A stretch of 64,000 nucleotides of DNA, taken from positions 124,001-188,000 of the forward strand of contig NZ_VFTG01000001.1 of the NCBI RefSeq assembly GCF_006439355.1, given 5' to 3'. Position 1 is the first letter of the stretch; every line of letters starts with the position of its first letter. The translations under genes were made by a program, and so were the position numbers. Source of the stretch: Mesorhizobium sp. B4-1-3. GTDB taxonomy: Bacteria; Pseudomonadota; Alphaproteobacteria; Rhizobiales; Rhizobiaceae. This document shows, piece after piece, positions 37,557 through 46,031 of this stretch. The notes under the pieces were generated by a model. The model saw only the letters and a program-made list of their open reading frames with translations. It searched no databases and was not told the DNA's origin.

Positions 37557-37704
37557 CCAAAAGTTGGTCCAGACGGCCGAGATGCTTGGTTTAAAGCTTC
37601 GCCGACGCATTTTCGCCTTTGCCATCCTATTTTTGGGTCGCACTCTTTGGCGAGTCGCCCCCCCGCGGGCACGGCGAGCCTCTATAGCGGACGAAGGCGC
37701 AACC

Positions 37705-39348
37705 ATGATCGACGACGAGCCGGAAAGCGAACGCGTCTCCGCGCTGGCTCCGTTCCGGCACGGCATCTTCCGCGCCGTCTGGTCGGCCAGCCTGGTGTCG
37801 AATTTCGGCGGCCTGATCCAGGGCGTCGGCGCCGCCTGGATGATGACCACGATCGCCACCTCGCCCTATCAGGTGGCGCTGGTCCAGTCCTCGACAACCT
37901 TGCCGATCATGCTGTTCGCGCTCGTCGCCGGCGCCATCGCCGACAGCTTCAACCGCCGCAAGGTGATGCTGGTGGCGCAGACCTTCATGCTGGTCGTCTC
38001 GGCGCTACTCACCCTGTTCACCTGGCAAGGCTGGATGACGCCGTGGACGCTGCTTGCCTTCACCTTCCTGATCGATAGCGGCACGGCGTTGAACAGCCCG
38101 TCATGGCAGGCCTCGGTCGGCGACATGGTGCCGCGCGCCAAGGTGCCGGCGGCGGTCGCGCTGAATTCGCTGGGCTTCAACATCACCCGCAGCGTCGGCC
38201 CGGCCATCGGCGGCGTCATCGTCGCTGCCGCGGGTGCCGCGGCCGCCTTCGCCGCCAACGCGGTCAGCTATGTCGGCCTGATCGTCGTGCTCGCCCGCTG
38301 GAAGCCGGCGCTGCCCGAGCAAACCCTGCCGCGCGAATCGCTGGGCGCCGCGATGGGCGCCGGCCTGCGCTACGTCGCCATGTCGCCCAACATCGCCAAG
38401 GTACTGGTCCGCGGCTCCGCCTTCGGCTTCAGCGCCGGCGCGGTGCTGGCGCTCCTGCCGCTGGTGGCGCGCGACGTGGTCAAGGGTGATGCGCTGACCT
38501 ACGGCATCATGCTCGGCGCCTTCGGCATCGGCGCGGTCGGCGGCGCACTGATCAGCGTGCGGCTTAGGCAGCTGCTGTCGAGCGAAGTGATGGTGCGCAT
38601 GGCCTTCTGCGGTTTCGCGCTTTGCGCCCTCAACGCCGCAGTCAGCCGCAATGGCTGGCAGACGTCCGCGGGCCTGTTGATCGGCGGCGCCTGCTGGGTG
38701 ATCGCGCTCTCTCACTTCAACGTCACGGTGCAGATGTCGACGCCGCGCTGGGTGGTCGGCCGCGTTCTGTCGATCTACCAGACGGCGACCTTCGGCGGCA
38801 TCGCGCTGGGCAGCTGGATCTGGGGCGTCGTCGCCGACGCGCATGGCGCCGAGATTGCGCTGATCGCGGCGGCGATCGCCATGCTTGCCGGCGCAGCCAT
38901 CGGCCTGGTCCTGCCCTTGCCGAAGCAGACGGTGCTCAACCTCGATCCGCTCAACCGCTTCAAGGAACCGATGCTGGCGCTCGACGTCAAGCCGCGCAGC
39001 GGCCCGATCGCCGTCATGATCGAGTACATCATCCGTGAGGAGGACGTGCCGGAATTTCTGGCGACCATGGCCGAGCGCGGCCGCATCCGCCGCCGTGACG
39101 GTGCCCGAAACTGGACGCTTGCGCGGGATCTCGAAAATCCGTCGGTGTGGATCGAGCATTACCACACGCCGACCTGGGTCGAGTATATCCGCCACAACCG
39201 GCGCGCCACCCACGCCGACGCCGTGGTCGGCGAGCGCATCCGCGCGCTGCACAGCGGCGAGAACCCGCCGCGCGTGCGCCGCATGATCGAGCGCCCGACC
39301 ACCGCGGGCACGACGCTTGTCTCGCCGAAAGGGCCGATCGATCACTGA
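37705..39348 (+). CDS. MFS exporter of the EntS / transmembrane secretion effector type
   Basis: A 547-aa membrane transporter. There are ten or more hydrophobic segments between residues 25 and 415, a loop motif ADSFNRRKVMLVAQ after the second helix and NSPSWQASVGDMVPR in the middle. About 120 cytoplasmic residues follow (AVMIEYIIREEDVPEFLATM, HYHTPTWVEYIRHNRR), a dimeric alpha-beta barrel-like domain found in the MFS_3 family. The substrate is unknown. ATG 37705 was chosen over an open extension reaching back into the asparagine synthetase gene. Confidence 0.85.
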   Translation: MIDDEPESERVSALAPFRHGIFRAVWSASLVSNFGGLIQGVGAAWMMTTIATSPYQVALVQSSTTLPIMLFALVAGAIADSFNRRKVMLVAQTFMLVVSALLTLFTWQGWMTPWTLLAFTFLIDSGTALNSPSWQASVGDMVPRAKVPAAVALNSLGFNITRSVGPAIGGVIVAAAGAAAAFAANAVSYVGLIVVLARWKPALPEQTLPRESLGAAMGAGLRYVAMSPNIAKVLVRGSAFGFSAGAVLALLPLVARDVVKGDALTYGIMLGAFGIGAVGGALISVRLRQLLSSEVMVRMAFCGFALCALNAAVSRNGWQTSAGLLIGGACWVIALSHFNVTVQMSTPRWVVGRVLSIYQTATFGGIALGSWIWGVVADAHGAEIALIAAAIAMLAGAAIGLVLPLPKQTVLNLDPLNRFKEPMLALDVKPRSGPIAVMIEYIIREEDVPEFLATMAERGRIRRRDGARNWTLARDLENPSVWIEHYHTPTWVEYIRHNRRATHADAVVGERIRALHSGENPPRVRRMIERPTTAGTTLVSPKGPIDH

Positions 39349-39407
39349 TTATAAGTCGCCCGAAGCGCAACGCTTCAGGCGAACGGCATTCCTCAAGGAA
39401 TAGGCGC

Positions 39408-39776
39408 TCAGCCGGCGCTCTGGATCATGTAGAGCTTGCGGGTGGTCTCGTGGATACGCCACTCGCCCTTCCACCCCTGCGGCAGGACGAGAAGGTCGCC
39501 CGGCCCCAATGCGCGCATCTCGCCGTCGGCGCGGCCCACTTCCACGCGACCGGAGATGATGTGGCAAATCTCGGACGAGTTCGTGCGGTCGGCGGTAAAG
39601 CGGCCGGGGGTGCATTCCCAGATTCCGATGTCGACGCTGCCATCCGGCGATCGGAAGAAGGATCGCGCAGCCTCCAGCTGATCCCCTTCGATCGAGGTCG
39701 GCTTCGGTGAGAAGGCGCCGATGTCGGCCTTGGCGAGGTCGTGAAAAGTCGAAAGATCGATCAAGCTGGTCTCCAT
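39408..39776 (-). CDS. Cupin-domain protein (EutQ-like / Cupin_3)
   Basis: A single-domain beta-barrel protein, 122 aa. Cupin motifs are ICHIISGRVEVGRADGE and GPGDLLVLPQGWKGEW. It lies 68 bases after the FAD amine oxidase on the same strand and is likely the last gene of the polyamine-type operon. Similar cupins sit beside amine-oxidase genes in many Proteobacteria. Its reaction is unknown. Confidence 0.8.
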   Translation of the reverse strand: METSLIDLSTFHDLAKADIGAFSPKPTSIEGDQLEAARSFFRSPDGSVDIGIWECTPGRFTADRTNSSEICHIISGRVEVGRADGEMRALGPGDLLVLPQGWKGEWRIHETTRKLYMIQSAG

Positions 39777-39844
39777 AAATCAGGGCAACTCCGGCGGTCT
39801 GGAATTGCGCGAAAACGAAACAGTTGGAACGGTCCTGCGAACCG

Positions 39845-41230
39845 CTAATGGCCGGTGATGCCGTCGGCGAGAGCGGCCAGTTTCGAGGTGTGATTGAGCC
39901 CAGCGGCCTCGCGGTTATCGGCGATGCGGTAGAGCTGGTACATCGAATGGACGCCCAACCAGCGGAATGGCTCCGGCTCCCAGGGCCGCACCTTGCGGTT
40001 GACCCACGGCAGCCGCGTCAGTTCGGTGTTCTCGCCAAGCACCAGATCGGCGAGCGTGCGCCCGGAGAGATTGGAGCTCGACACGCCGAGCCCGACATAG
40101 CCGCCGGCCCAGCCAATGCGTGTCCTGGGGTCAAGGCCGACGGTCGTGCACCAGTCGCGCGGCACGCCGAGCACACCGCACCAGGCGTGGTCGATGCGGC
40201 TCCCCGCTGTCTGCGGCAACAGCGTCGTGAGGATCGTATGCAGCTGGTCGATCGTCGCCTGCTGCGTCTGGCCATTGACGTCGGTGCGCGAACCGTAGCG
40301 GTAGGGCACGCCGCGCCCGCCCATGGTAATGCGCCCCTCGCGCGTGCGCTGGGCATAGCAATAGGCATGCGCGGCATTGCCGAGCAGCTCGTGCCCCTCC
40401 CAGCCGATCTTGCGCCAAAGCTCTTCCGACAGCGGCTCGGTGACGATCTGCGCGCTGTTGAGCGCCAGCCACGTCCGCTCCTCGCCCGGAATGCCGGCGG
40501 TGAACCCTTCCGTCGCCCGGATGACGGTTTCGGCCCGCACCGTGCCGCGGTCCGTGGTCACGACGCCCTTGGCAATGGCAGTCACCGTCGTCTTCTCGCA
40601 GATCGAAACGCCGAGACGCTCGACCGCCGCCGCGAGCCCGCGCACCAGCTTGGCCGGCTGCACGCGCGCCTGGCCGTGGATGACGAAGCCGCCCATGACA
40701 TTCCGGATGTTGATGCGCGCTCGTGTCGCCTCGGCGTCGAGCAGCTCGATGCGTTCGGGATCGGCGTCCCAGGAGCGGATCGTCTCACATTCCTCGCGCA
40801 CGCGTTCCAGCTGCGCCGGATTGGTGGCGACCGTCAGATTGTCGACGCGGCGGATATCGGCATCGATGCCCTCTTCTGTCGCCACCCGGATCACCTCGTC
40901 GACGCAGCCTGCCATCGCCTTCTGCATGGCGGTGACGCCTTGCCGGGTCGAGGTCTTGAGATATTTCTCGCGCGACCAGCCGAAGCCGCCAGACAGCCAG
41001 CCGCCATTCCGCCCCGAGGCGCCGAAGCCGGCGAACTCGCGCTCGAGCAGCACGATGCGCAGCGAAGGCCTGGCCTTCTTAAGGTAATAGGCCGTCCAAA
41101 GCCCGGTATAGCCGGCGCCGACGATCGCGACATCCGCCTCGGTGTCGCCGGGCAAAGGCGGACGCGGCGCGGGGATATGGCCCAAATCCGCATACCAGAA
41201 CGAGATATCGCCGTTGCGCTTGACTTGCAT
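39845..41230 (-). CDS. FAD-dependent amine oxidoreductase, gamma-glutamylputrescine oxidase-like
   Basis: A 461-aa flavoenzyme of the DAO family. The dinucleotide-binding motif VAIVGAGYTGLWTAYYLKK is at 34-52, followed by GFGASGRNGGWLSGG, characteristic of PuuB/OrdL-type oxidases. The C-terminus has WAGGYVGLGVSSSNLSGRTL for FAD binding. It is downstream of a polyamine-type ABC transporter and a cupin-XRE regulator, so oxidation of an imported amine or its gamma-glutamyl conjugate is likely (inference). A palindromic repeat lies in the 80-base gap before it. Confidence 0.85.
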   Translation of the reverse strand: MQVKRNGDISFWYADLGHIPAPRPPLPGDTEADVAIVGAGYTGLWTAYYLKKARPSLRIVLLEREFAGFGASGRNGGWLSGGFGWSREKYLKTSTRQGVTAMQKAMAGCVDEVIRVATEEGIDADIRRVDNLTVATNPAQLERVREECETIRSWDADPERIELLDAEATRARINIRNVMGGFVIHGQARVQPAKLVRGLAAAVERLGVSICEKTTVTAIAKGVVTTDRGTVRAETVIRATEGFTAGIPGEERTWLALNSAQIVTEPLSEELWRKIGWEGHELLGNAAHAYCYAQRTREGRITMGGRGVPYRYGSRTDVNGQTQQATIDQLHTILTTLLPQTAGSRIDHAWCGVLGVPRDWCTTVGLDPRTRIGWAGGYVGLGVSSSNLSGRTLADLVLGENTELTRLPWVNRKVRPWEPEPFRWLGVHSMYQLYRIADNREAAGLNHTSKLAALADGITGH

Positions 41231-41247
41231 GGGATGGTTTCCGCCAG

Positions 41248-41292
41248 AGCAATTCCAGGAAAAGTGTGAAACGGTTTTCCGTCCGGAATTGC
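41248..41292 (+). repeat. Palindromic element
   Basis: Outer stem GCAATTCC/GGAATTGC, inner stem GGAAAA/TTTTCC, loop GTGTGAAACGG. Identical over 45 bases to the inverted copy at 20722-20766. It sits between two genes of one operon. Confidence 0.85.
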
Positions 41293-41310
41293 GTTAAAAC
41301 AATGAGGTGA

Positions 41311-42423
41311 TCAGGTGAGTGTTGTGTCGGCCGTGCTGTCGTCGGGCAGGAGTTTCGCATCGGCGCCGTCGAAGCACAGCTCGATCTTCTCACCGAGGCT
41401 AAAACTTTCGCCGGCGAGCGGCGAACGCACGATTGCGATCGAGCCGTCGCCGAGCTTCACTTCATATTTCGAGCCCGAACCGAGGTAGATCGCCTCGGCG
41501 ATCGTTCCCGACAGCCGGTTCGTGCCGCCGGCATCCTGCCCCGGCCGGCGGATGGCGAGTTTCTCCGGCCGCAGCAGCATGACCGGATTGGCTTCGCCCG
41601 CGAGCCGGCGCGGTGCGCTGACCGTCTCGCCGGCGATGGTCAGCGCCGTGCTTGTGCCGTCGCTCTTCACCTCGCCGCGCAGAACGGTGGAATCGCCGAT
41701 GAAGCGGCCGACGAACAAAGTCGCCGGTTCGTCATAGAGCTGGCGGCCGGTGCCGACCTGCTCGATGCGGCCGCGGTTGAAAACGGCGATCCGGTCCGAC
41801 AGCACCAGAGCTTCTTCCTGGTCGTGCGTGACATAGACGAAGGTGGTGCCGAGCTCGCGATGGATGCGCTTGATCTCGAGCTGCAGCCATTCGCGCAGCT
41901 TCTTGTCGAGCGCGCCGAGCGGCTCGTCCATCAAGAGCAGCGGCGGATCGAAGACGATGGCGCGCGCCAGCGCGACACGCTGCTGCTGCCCGCCGGACAA
42001 TTCGCTCGGATAGCGATGCGCGAAGTCGCCCATCTTGACCATGTCGAGCGCTCTCGCGACGCGTTTCTTGCGCTCGTCCTGGGCGATGCCGCGCAACGTC
42101 AGCGGATAGGCGACGTTGCGCCCGACTGTCATGTGCGGGAACAGCGCGTAATGCTGGAAGACGACGCCGATATTGCGCTTATGCGCCGGCACGCCGACCA
42201 CGCTTTTCCCCCCGACCAGAAGCTGGCCGCTGGTCACGTCGGTGAAGCCGGCGACCACGTTGAGCGTCGTCGTCTTGCCCGAGCCGCTCGGCCCGAGCAG
42301 CGTCATGAACTCGCCGGGCTCGATCCTGAGCGAGACGCCGTCCAGCGCCTTGAAGGCGCCATAGGCCTTGCTGACCGTATCGAGGTCGATCGCGGCGCCG
42401 CGATTTTCCGCTCTCGGGTTCAT
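41311..42423 (-). CDS. ABC transporter ATP-binding protein, polyamine type
   Basis: Energises an importer of the PotABCD class. It is 370 aa: Walker A GPSGSGKT at 44-51, Q-loop FQHYALFPHMTV, signature LSGGQQQRVALARA, Walker B LLLMDEPLGALDKKLR and a C-terminal TOBE domain (about 285-360). ATG 42423 overlaps the upstream permease stop by four bases. Substrate specificity cannot be fixed by sequence alone; the neighbouring amine oxidase favours a polyamine. Confidence 0.9.
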   Translation of the reverse strand: MNPRAENRGAAIDLDTVSKAYGAFKALDGVSLRIEPGEFMTLLGPSGSGKTTTLNVVAGFTDVTSGQLLVGGKSVVGVPAHKRNIGVVFQHYALFPHMTVGRNVAYPLTLRGIAQDERKKRVARALDMVKMGDFAHRYPSELSGGQQQRVALARAIVFDPPLLLMDEPLGALDKKLREWLQLEIKRIHRELGTTFVYVTHDQEEALVLSDRIAVFNRGRIEQVGTGRQLYDEPATLFVGRFIGDSTVLRGEVKSDGTSTALTIAGETVSAPRRLAGEANPVMLLRPEKLAIRRPGQDAGGTNRLSGTIAEAIYLGSGSKYEVKLGDGSIAIVRSPLAGESFSLGEKIELCFDGADAKLLPDDSTADTTLT

Positions 42424-43217
42424 AGGCGACCCTTCCGCTCGCGGCCAAGGAGGAGCATGCCGCCGCCGATCAGGATCGTGGTGGCGCATAACAGGATGGT
42501 GCCGACGGCCGCGACCGTCGGATCGGCATCGCGCGTGATCGAGGAAAATATCTGCACCGGCAACGTCTTGAGATAGGGGTTGGTGATGAACAGCGACACC
42601 ACGATCTCGTCGAAGGACGTGGCGAAGGCGAACAGCAGGCCCGACAGGATGCCGGGCAGGATCAGCGGCAGCGTCACTGTGCGGAACGTGGTCAGCGCGC
42701 CAGCGCCGAGACTTGCCGCCGCCGTCTCAAGCCGCCTGTCGAACACTTCGAGATTGGCCGAGACCGCGATCAGCACGAAGGGCAGCGCGAGGATGGTGTG
42801 CGCAAGCACGAAGCCCGTCAGTGTGCCGACGAGTTGCGCGTCGAGATAGACGGCATAAATGCCGATGGCCAGAACCACGCCCGGCACCACCATCGGCGTC
42901 AGCATCAGCATGCGCAAGAGATTGGCCGGCCGCGCCTTCATCCGGTCGAGACCGAAGGCGGCGAGCGTGCCGAGCACCGTCGCCAGCACCGCCACCAGCG
43001 AGGCGACCTTGAGCGAGTTGAGGAAGCTGGTCGACCATTCCGGATTGGTGGCGAAGTTCTGGTACCATTGCCAGGAAAAGCCCTGCGGCGGGAAGGCGAG
43101 CGACTTGTTCTCGTTGAACGACATCGGCACGACGACCAGCGTCGGCGCCACAAGCCAGATCGCCACCAACAGGCAGACGAGGCCGAGGATGAGGCGGGTG
43201 AGCGGCTTCATCTCCAT
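42420..43217 (-). CDS. ABC transporter permease, PotC-like
   Basis: Inner-membrane permease, 265 aa, about six transmembrane helices. The EAA-type loop reads ETAAASLGAGALTTFRTVTL PLILPGI. It overlaps the ATPase gene by four bases and the other permease by one base, so the three are coupled. FDEIVVSLFITN near the C-terminus is typical of PotC-class permeases. Confidence 0.9.
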   Translation of the reverse strand: MEMKPLTRLILGLVCLLVAIWLVAPTLVVVPMSFNENKSLAFPPQGFSWQWYQNFATNPEWSTSFLNSLKVASLVAVLATVLGTLAAFGLDRMKARPANLLRMLMLTPMVVPGVVLAIGIYAVYLDAQLVGTLTGFVLAHTILALPFVLIAVSANLEVFDRRLETAAASLGAGALTTFRTVTLPLILPGILSGLLFAFATSFDEIVVSLFITNPYLKTLPVQIFSSITRDADPTVAAVGTILLCATTILIGGGMLLLGRERKGRL

Positions 43218-44086
43218 CAGCGTCGCCCCGCCTCGCGATGCCTGGACCGCATGACCGGCGCCGCCAGTGCCAGCAAGACGAAGGTCGCGACCAGGAGCAC
43301 CACGCCCATGGCACCGCCGCGCCCCCATTGCAGCAAGCTCAGCACCTGCGTCTGCACCAGCGTCGACAGCATGGTCGATCGCGGTCCGCCGAGCAGCGCC
43401 GGCGTGATGTAGAAACCCAGCGCCAGGATGAAGACGATGATCGCGCCGGCATAGACGCCCGGCAGCGACAGCGGCAGATAGACGGTGAAGAAAGCGCGCG
43501 ACGGCCGCGCGCCCAGGCTTCGCGCCGCCTGCACCAGTCTGAGATCTATACCCTTCATCACCGAATAGAGCGGCAGGATCATGAAGGGTAAAAGCACCTG
43601 CGCCATGCCGATCACCACGCCCGTCTGGGTGCGGATCAGCCGGACGCCGTCGAAACCGGCTGATCTCAGCAGCGAATTGATGACGCCCGAATCCTGCAGC
43701 AGGATTACCCAGGAGAGCGTGCGCACCACGCCGCTCACCCAGAACGGGATCAAGACGCAAAGCACCAGGATAAGCCGCACGCGCGGCCCTACCGCGGTCA
43801 TCAGATAGGCGTAAGGATAAGCGCAGAGCACGCAGACCACAGTCACCCATGCCGAGATGGTGAAGGTGCGCTGGAGCACCGTCAGGTTGACTGGCGCGCC
43901 GAAGAACCAGGCGTAGTTCTGCAGGCCCCATTGCGGCTCCGACAGGCTGCGCAGCACGATGGTCAGCAGCGGATAGCCGATCACGGTCACCAGCAGCAGG
44001 AGCGCCGGCAGCGTGAGCGCGTACGGCCGCCATGCCCAGCGCGCCCGTTGCGGGGCGGAAGGCGTCGTCGGTTCGAGCGCGCTCAC
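43217..44086 (-). CDS. ABC transporter permease, PotB-like
   Basis: Inner-membrane permease, 289 aa, with about six transmembrane segments and the EAA loop QAARSLGARPSRAFFTVYLP. It begins 24 bases after the binding-protein gene and ends overlapping the second permease start. Confidence 0.9.
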   Translation of the reverse strand: MSALEPTTPSAPQRARWAWRPYALTLPALLLLVTVIGYPLLTIVLRSLSEPQWGLQNYAWFFGAPVNLTVLQRTFTISAWVTVVCVLCAYPYAYLMTAVGPRVRLILVLCVLIPFWVSGVVRTLSWVILLQDSGVINSLLRSAGFDGVRLIRTQTGVVIGMAQVLLPFMILPLYSVMKGIDLRLVQAARSLGARPSRAFFTVYLPLSLPGVYAGAIIVFILALGFYITPALLGGPRSTMLSTLVQTQVLSLLQWGRGGAMGVVLLVATFVLLALAAPVMRSRHREAGRR

Positions 44087-44110
44087 GTGCTTTGCCTCCC
44101 GTTCAGCCGG

Positions 44111-45184
44111 TCAGTTGCCGGCCATCAGCGCGGCCCACTTCTCCTGCGCCACCGCGAAGTTCGGCACCCAGAACTTGAAGTTCTGCTTGTAGCCCTGCTT
44201 CTGGCGCTCCGGCGTGTTGGTCAGGAAGGCGGAGACGGAAGCGTCCACCTTGGGCTGCGCCTCGCTGTTGATCGGCGTGTAGGACGTCTTCTCGGTCAGG
44301 ATCTCCTGGGCATTCTTGCCGAGATAGGCGTTGAGCAGCGCGTAAGCGGCATCCGTGTCCTTTACGCCGACCGGGATCGTCATCTGGTCCATCACCACCA
44401 GCCAATCCTGCCATGCCGGCGCGTATTTTGCGCCGTTCTTCACCGCGGTCATGGCGCGGCCGGTCCACATCATCAGCATGTCGGCCTCGCCGGATTCGGC
44501 GAGCTGCTGCGATTCAGCGCCCGTCTTCCAGAAGATGGTGTCGGGACCGAGCTTGCGGACCACGTCGATGGCCTTGTCGATATCGGCCACGGTCATCGCC
44601 TTCGGATCGCCGCCGGCATATTTGAAGGCCTGTTCGAGCAGGCCACCGGTCGGGCTGCCCGAACCGTCGACTCCGCGCACGCCGGGGAATTTCTGCGTAT
44701 CGAAGAAGTCCGCCCAGCTCTTGGGTGGATTATCCTTGTACTTCTCCTTGTTGTACATCAGCACGACGCCGTAGTTCATCGCCGGCACCGAGCATTCGCC
44801 GACTTGGCCTTCCGGGATCTTCGAGACGTCGAGCTTGGTCAGGTCGAGCTTCTGGAACAGCTTGCCGCAATAGACGTAAGGCGGCAGGTCGTCCGTATCG
44901 ACGACGTCCCATGTGACATTGCCGGATTCGACCTGCGCTTGCAGCTTGGCAATTTCCGTCGGACCATCATTGAGCAGCTTGACGCCGGACTTGTCGACGA
45001 ACTCCTTCAGCGCCGCCACCTGGCCATCCTGGTAGATGCCGCCATAGGAGACGAAGGTCAGGGTCTTGCCTTTGAGCGAGCCTTCCTTCACCTCGCCAGC
45101 CACGGGCTTGTCCTGCGCAAAGGCCGCGCCGGTCAGAACCCCAAGCGCCAGGACGGCGCCAATGCCATATCTCGATTTCAGCAT
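44111..45184 (-). CDS. ABC transporter periplasmic substrate-binding protein, PotD-like
   Basis: A 357-aa extracellular binding protein. The signal peptide covers about residues 1-23 (LALGVLTGAAFAQ). The mature part begins with the class motif LKGKTLTFVSYGGIYQD and includes WDVVDTDDLPPYVYC and AMNYGVVLMYNKEKY. ATG 45184 has GGGAGAG upstream; an ATG seven codons earlier is less well placed. It lies 38 bases after the XRE-cupin regulator. Confidence 0.9.
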   Translation of the reverse strand: MLKSRYGIGAVLALGVLTGAAFAQDKPVAGEVKEGSLKGKTLTFVSYGGIYQDGQVAALKEFVDKSGVKLLNDGPTEIAKLQAQVESGNVTWDVVDTDDLPPYVYCGKLFQKLDLTKLDVSKIPEGQVGECSVPAMNYGVVLMYNKEKYKDNPPKSWADFFDTQKFPGVRGVDGSGSPTGGLLEQAFKYAGGDPKAMTVADIDKAIDVVRKLGPDTIFWKTGAESQQLAESGEADMLMMWTGRAMTAVKNGAKYAPAWQDWLVVMDQMTIPVGVKDTDAAYALLNAYLGKNAQEILTEKTSYTPINSEAQPKVDASVSAFLTNTPERQKQGYKQNFKFWVPNFAVAQEKWAALMAGN

Positions 45185-45222
45185 AACGATAACTCTCCCA
45201 TTCATGCCCGCGGTTTGGTCGT

Positions 45223-45891
45223 TTACCTGGCGGCGGGCGGTTTCCAGGTCGTGTATTGATCGAGCTCGGCGCGCGGCGAGGTCGGCGGCGCGATGACCCA
45301 CATCACTTCGGCCCGGCCACTACCGATGTTCTCGGTGCGATGCGGTGTAGATGTCCTGTATTCGACGCTGTCGCCCTCTTCGAGCACATGGCGCGTCTCG
45401 CCCAGGAAGACCTCGACGACGCCGCGCAGCACGATCAGCATCTCATGCGCGTCGCCATGTGTGTATTGGTCGGGGCCCGTCGAGCCGCCGATCTCGAACT
45501 CGCCGACATAGACCTCCATGTCGCTGAGCGGCGGCCGCGAAAGCAGCATCTTGCGGCAGCCGTCGCTGGGCGGCAGGCTTGGGCGCTCGCTGCGCCTGAG
45601 CACGCCGTGGTGATCTTGAGCCGTGCTCTCCGCGAAGAGCAGCGCGACGCTAACGCCGAGCGCCGAAGCCATCTGGTTGAGCGACGCCGTGCTGGCGCCA
45701 GTCAGGCCGCGTTCGAGTTGACTGATGAAGCTGGCACTGGTGCCGGTCGCCTCGGCGAGGTCGCGCAAGGAAAGCCGGCGGGCAAGGCGAAGGTCCTTGA
45801 GGCGCATACCCAGCACTTCTTGGGCGGCTGTCACAACCAAACCGTTCTTGTTCCCGTTTGAAGCCTGGCCCTTATCGGAAACCTTGGGCAT
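45223..45891 (-). CDS. XRE-cupin transcriptional regulator (PuuR-like)
   Basis: A 222-aa regulator with an N-terminal Cro/C1 helix-turn-helix (about 30-85, LRDLAEATGTSASFISQLER) and a C-terminal cupin sensor domain (about 140-210, HGDAHEMLIVLRGVVEVFLG). It heads the operon containing the ABC transporter and amine oxidase, the layout of PuuR-type regulators. A 21-base palindrome lies 25 bases upstream of ATG 45891 and is a likely autoregulatory operator. An in-frame ATG at 45936 would put that palindrome inside the coding region, so the shorter start is preferred. Confidence 0.87.
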   Translation of the reverse strand: MPKVSDKGQASNGNKNGLVVTAAQEVLGMRLKDLRLARRLSLRDLAEATGTSASFISQLERGLTGASTASLNQMASALGVSVALLFAESTAQDHHGVLRRSERPSLPPSDGCRKMLLSRPPLSDMEVYVGEFEIGGSTGPDQYTHGDAHEMLIVLRGVVEVFLGETRHVLEEGDSVEYRTSTPHRTENIGSGRAEVMWVIAPPTSPRAELDQYTTWKPPAAR

Positions 45892-45915
45892 CTCGTTTGT
45901 TCTCCACTGCACAGT

Positions 45916-45936
45916 TTGTACAGTGACACTGTACAA
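45916..45936 (-). promoter_or_regulatory. Perfect 21-base palindrome, likely operator of the XRE-cupin regulator
   Basis: TTGTACAGTG (45916-45925), one central base, CACTGTACAA (45927-45936). A further ACAGT half-like copy lies just before it at 45911-45915. Location just upstream of a helix-turn-helix regulator gene suggests autoregulation. Confidence 0.72.
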
Positions 45937-46031
45937 TTAGCAAGCAGCGAGCATCCGGCCAAAACCAGCCTTCAGCTGGGCCAGTTGACCGAACGATCGA
46001 TAAATAGTTCTTCGTACGGCAGTAAAGTGGG

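Noticed and set aside
39356..39382. An imperfect hairpin between the MFS and cupin gene ends as a bidirectional terminator
   Set aside because: The stem has a mismatch and no T-run on either side.
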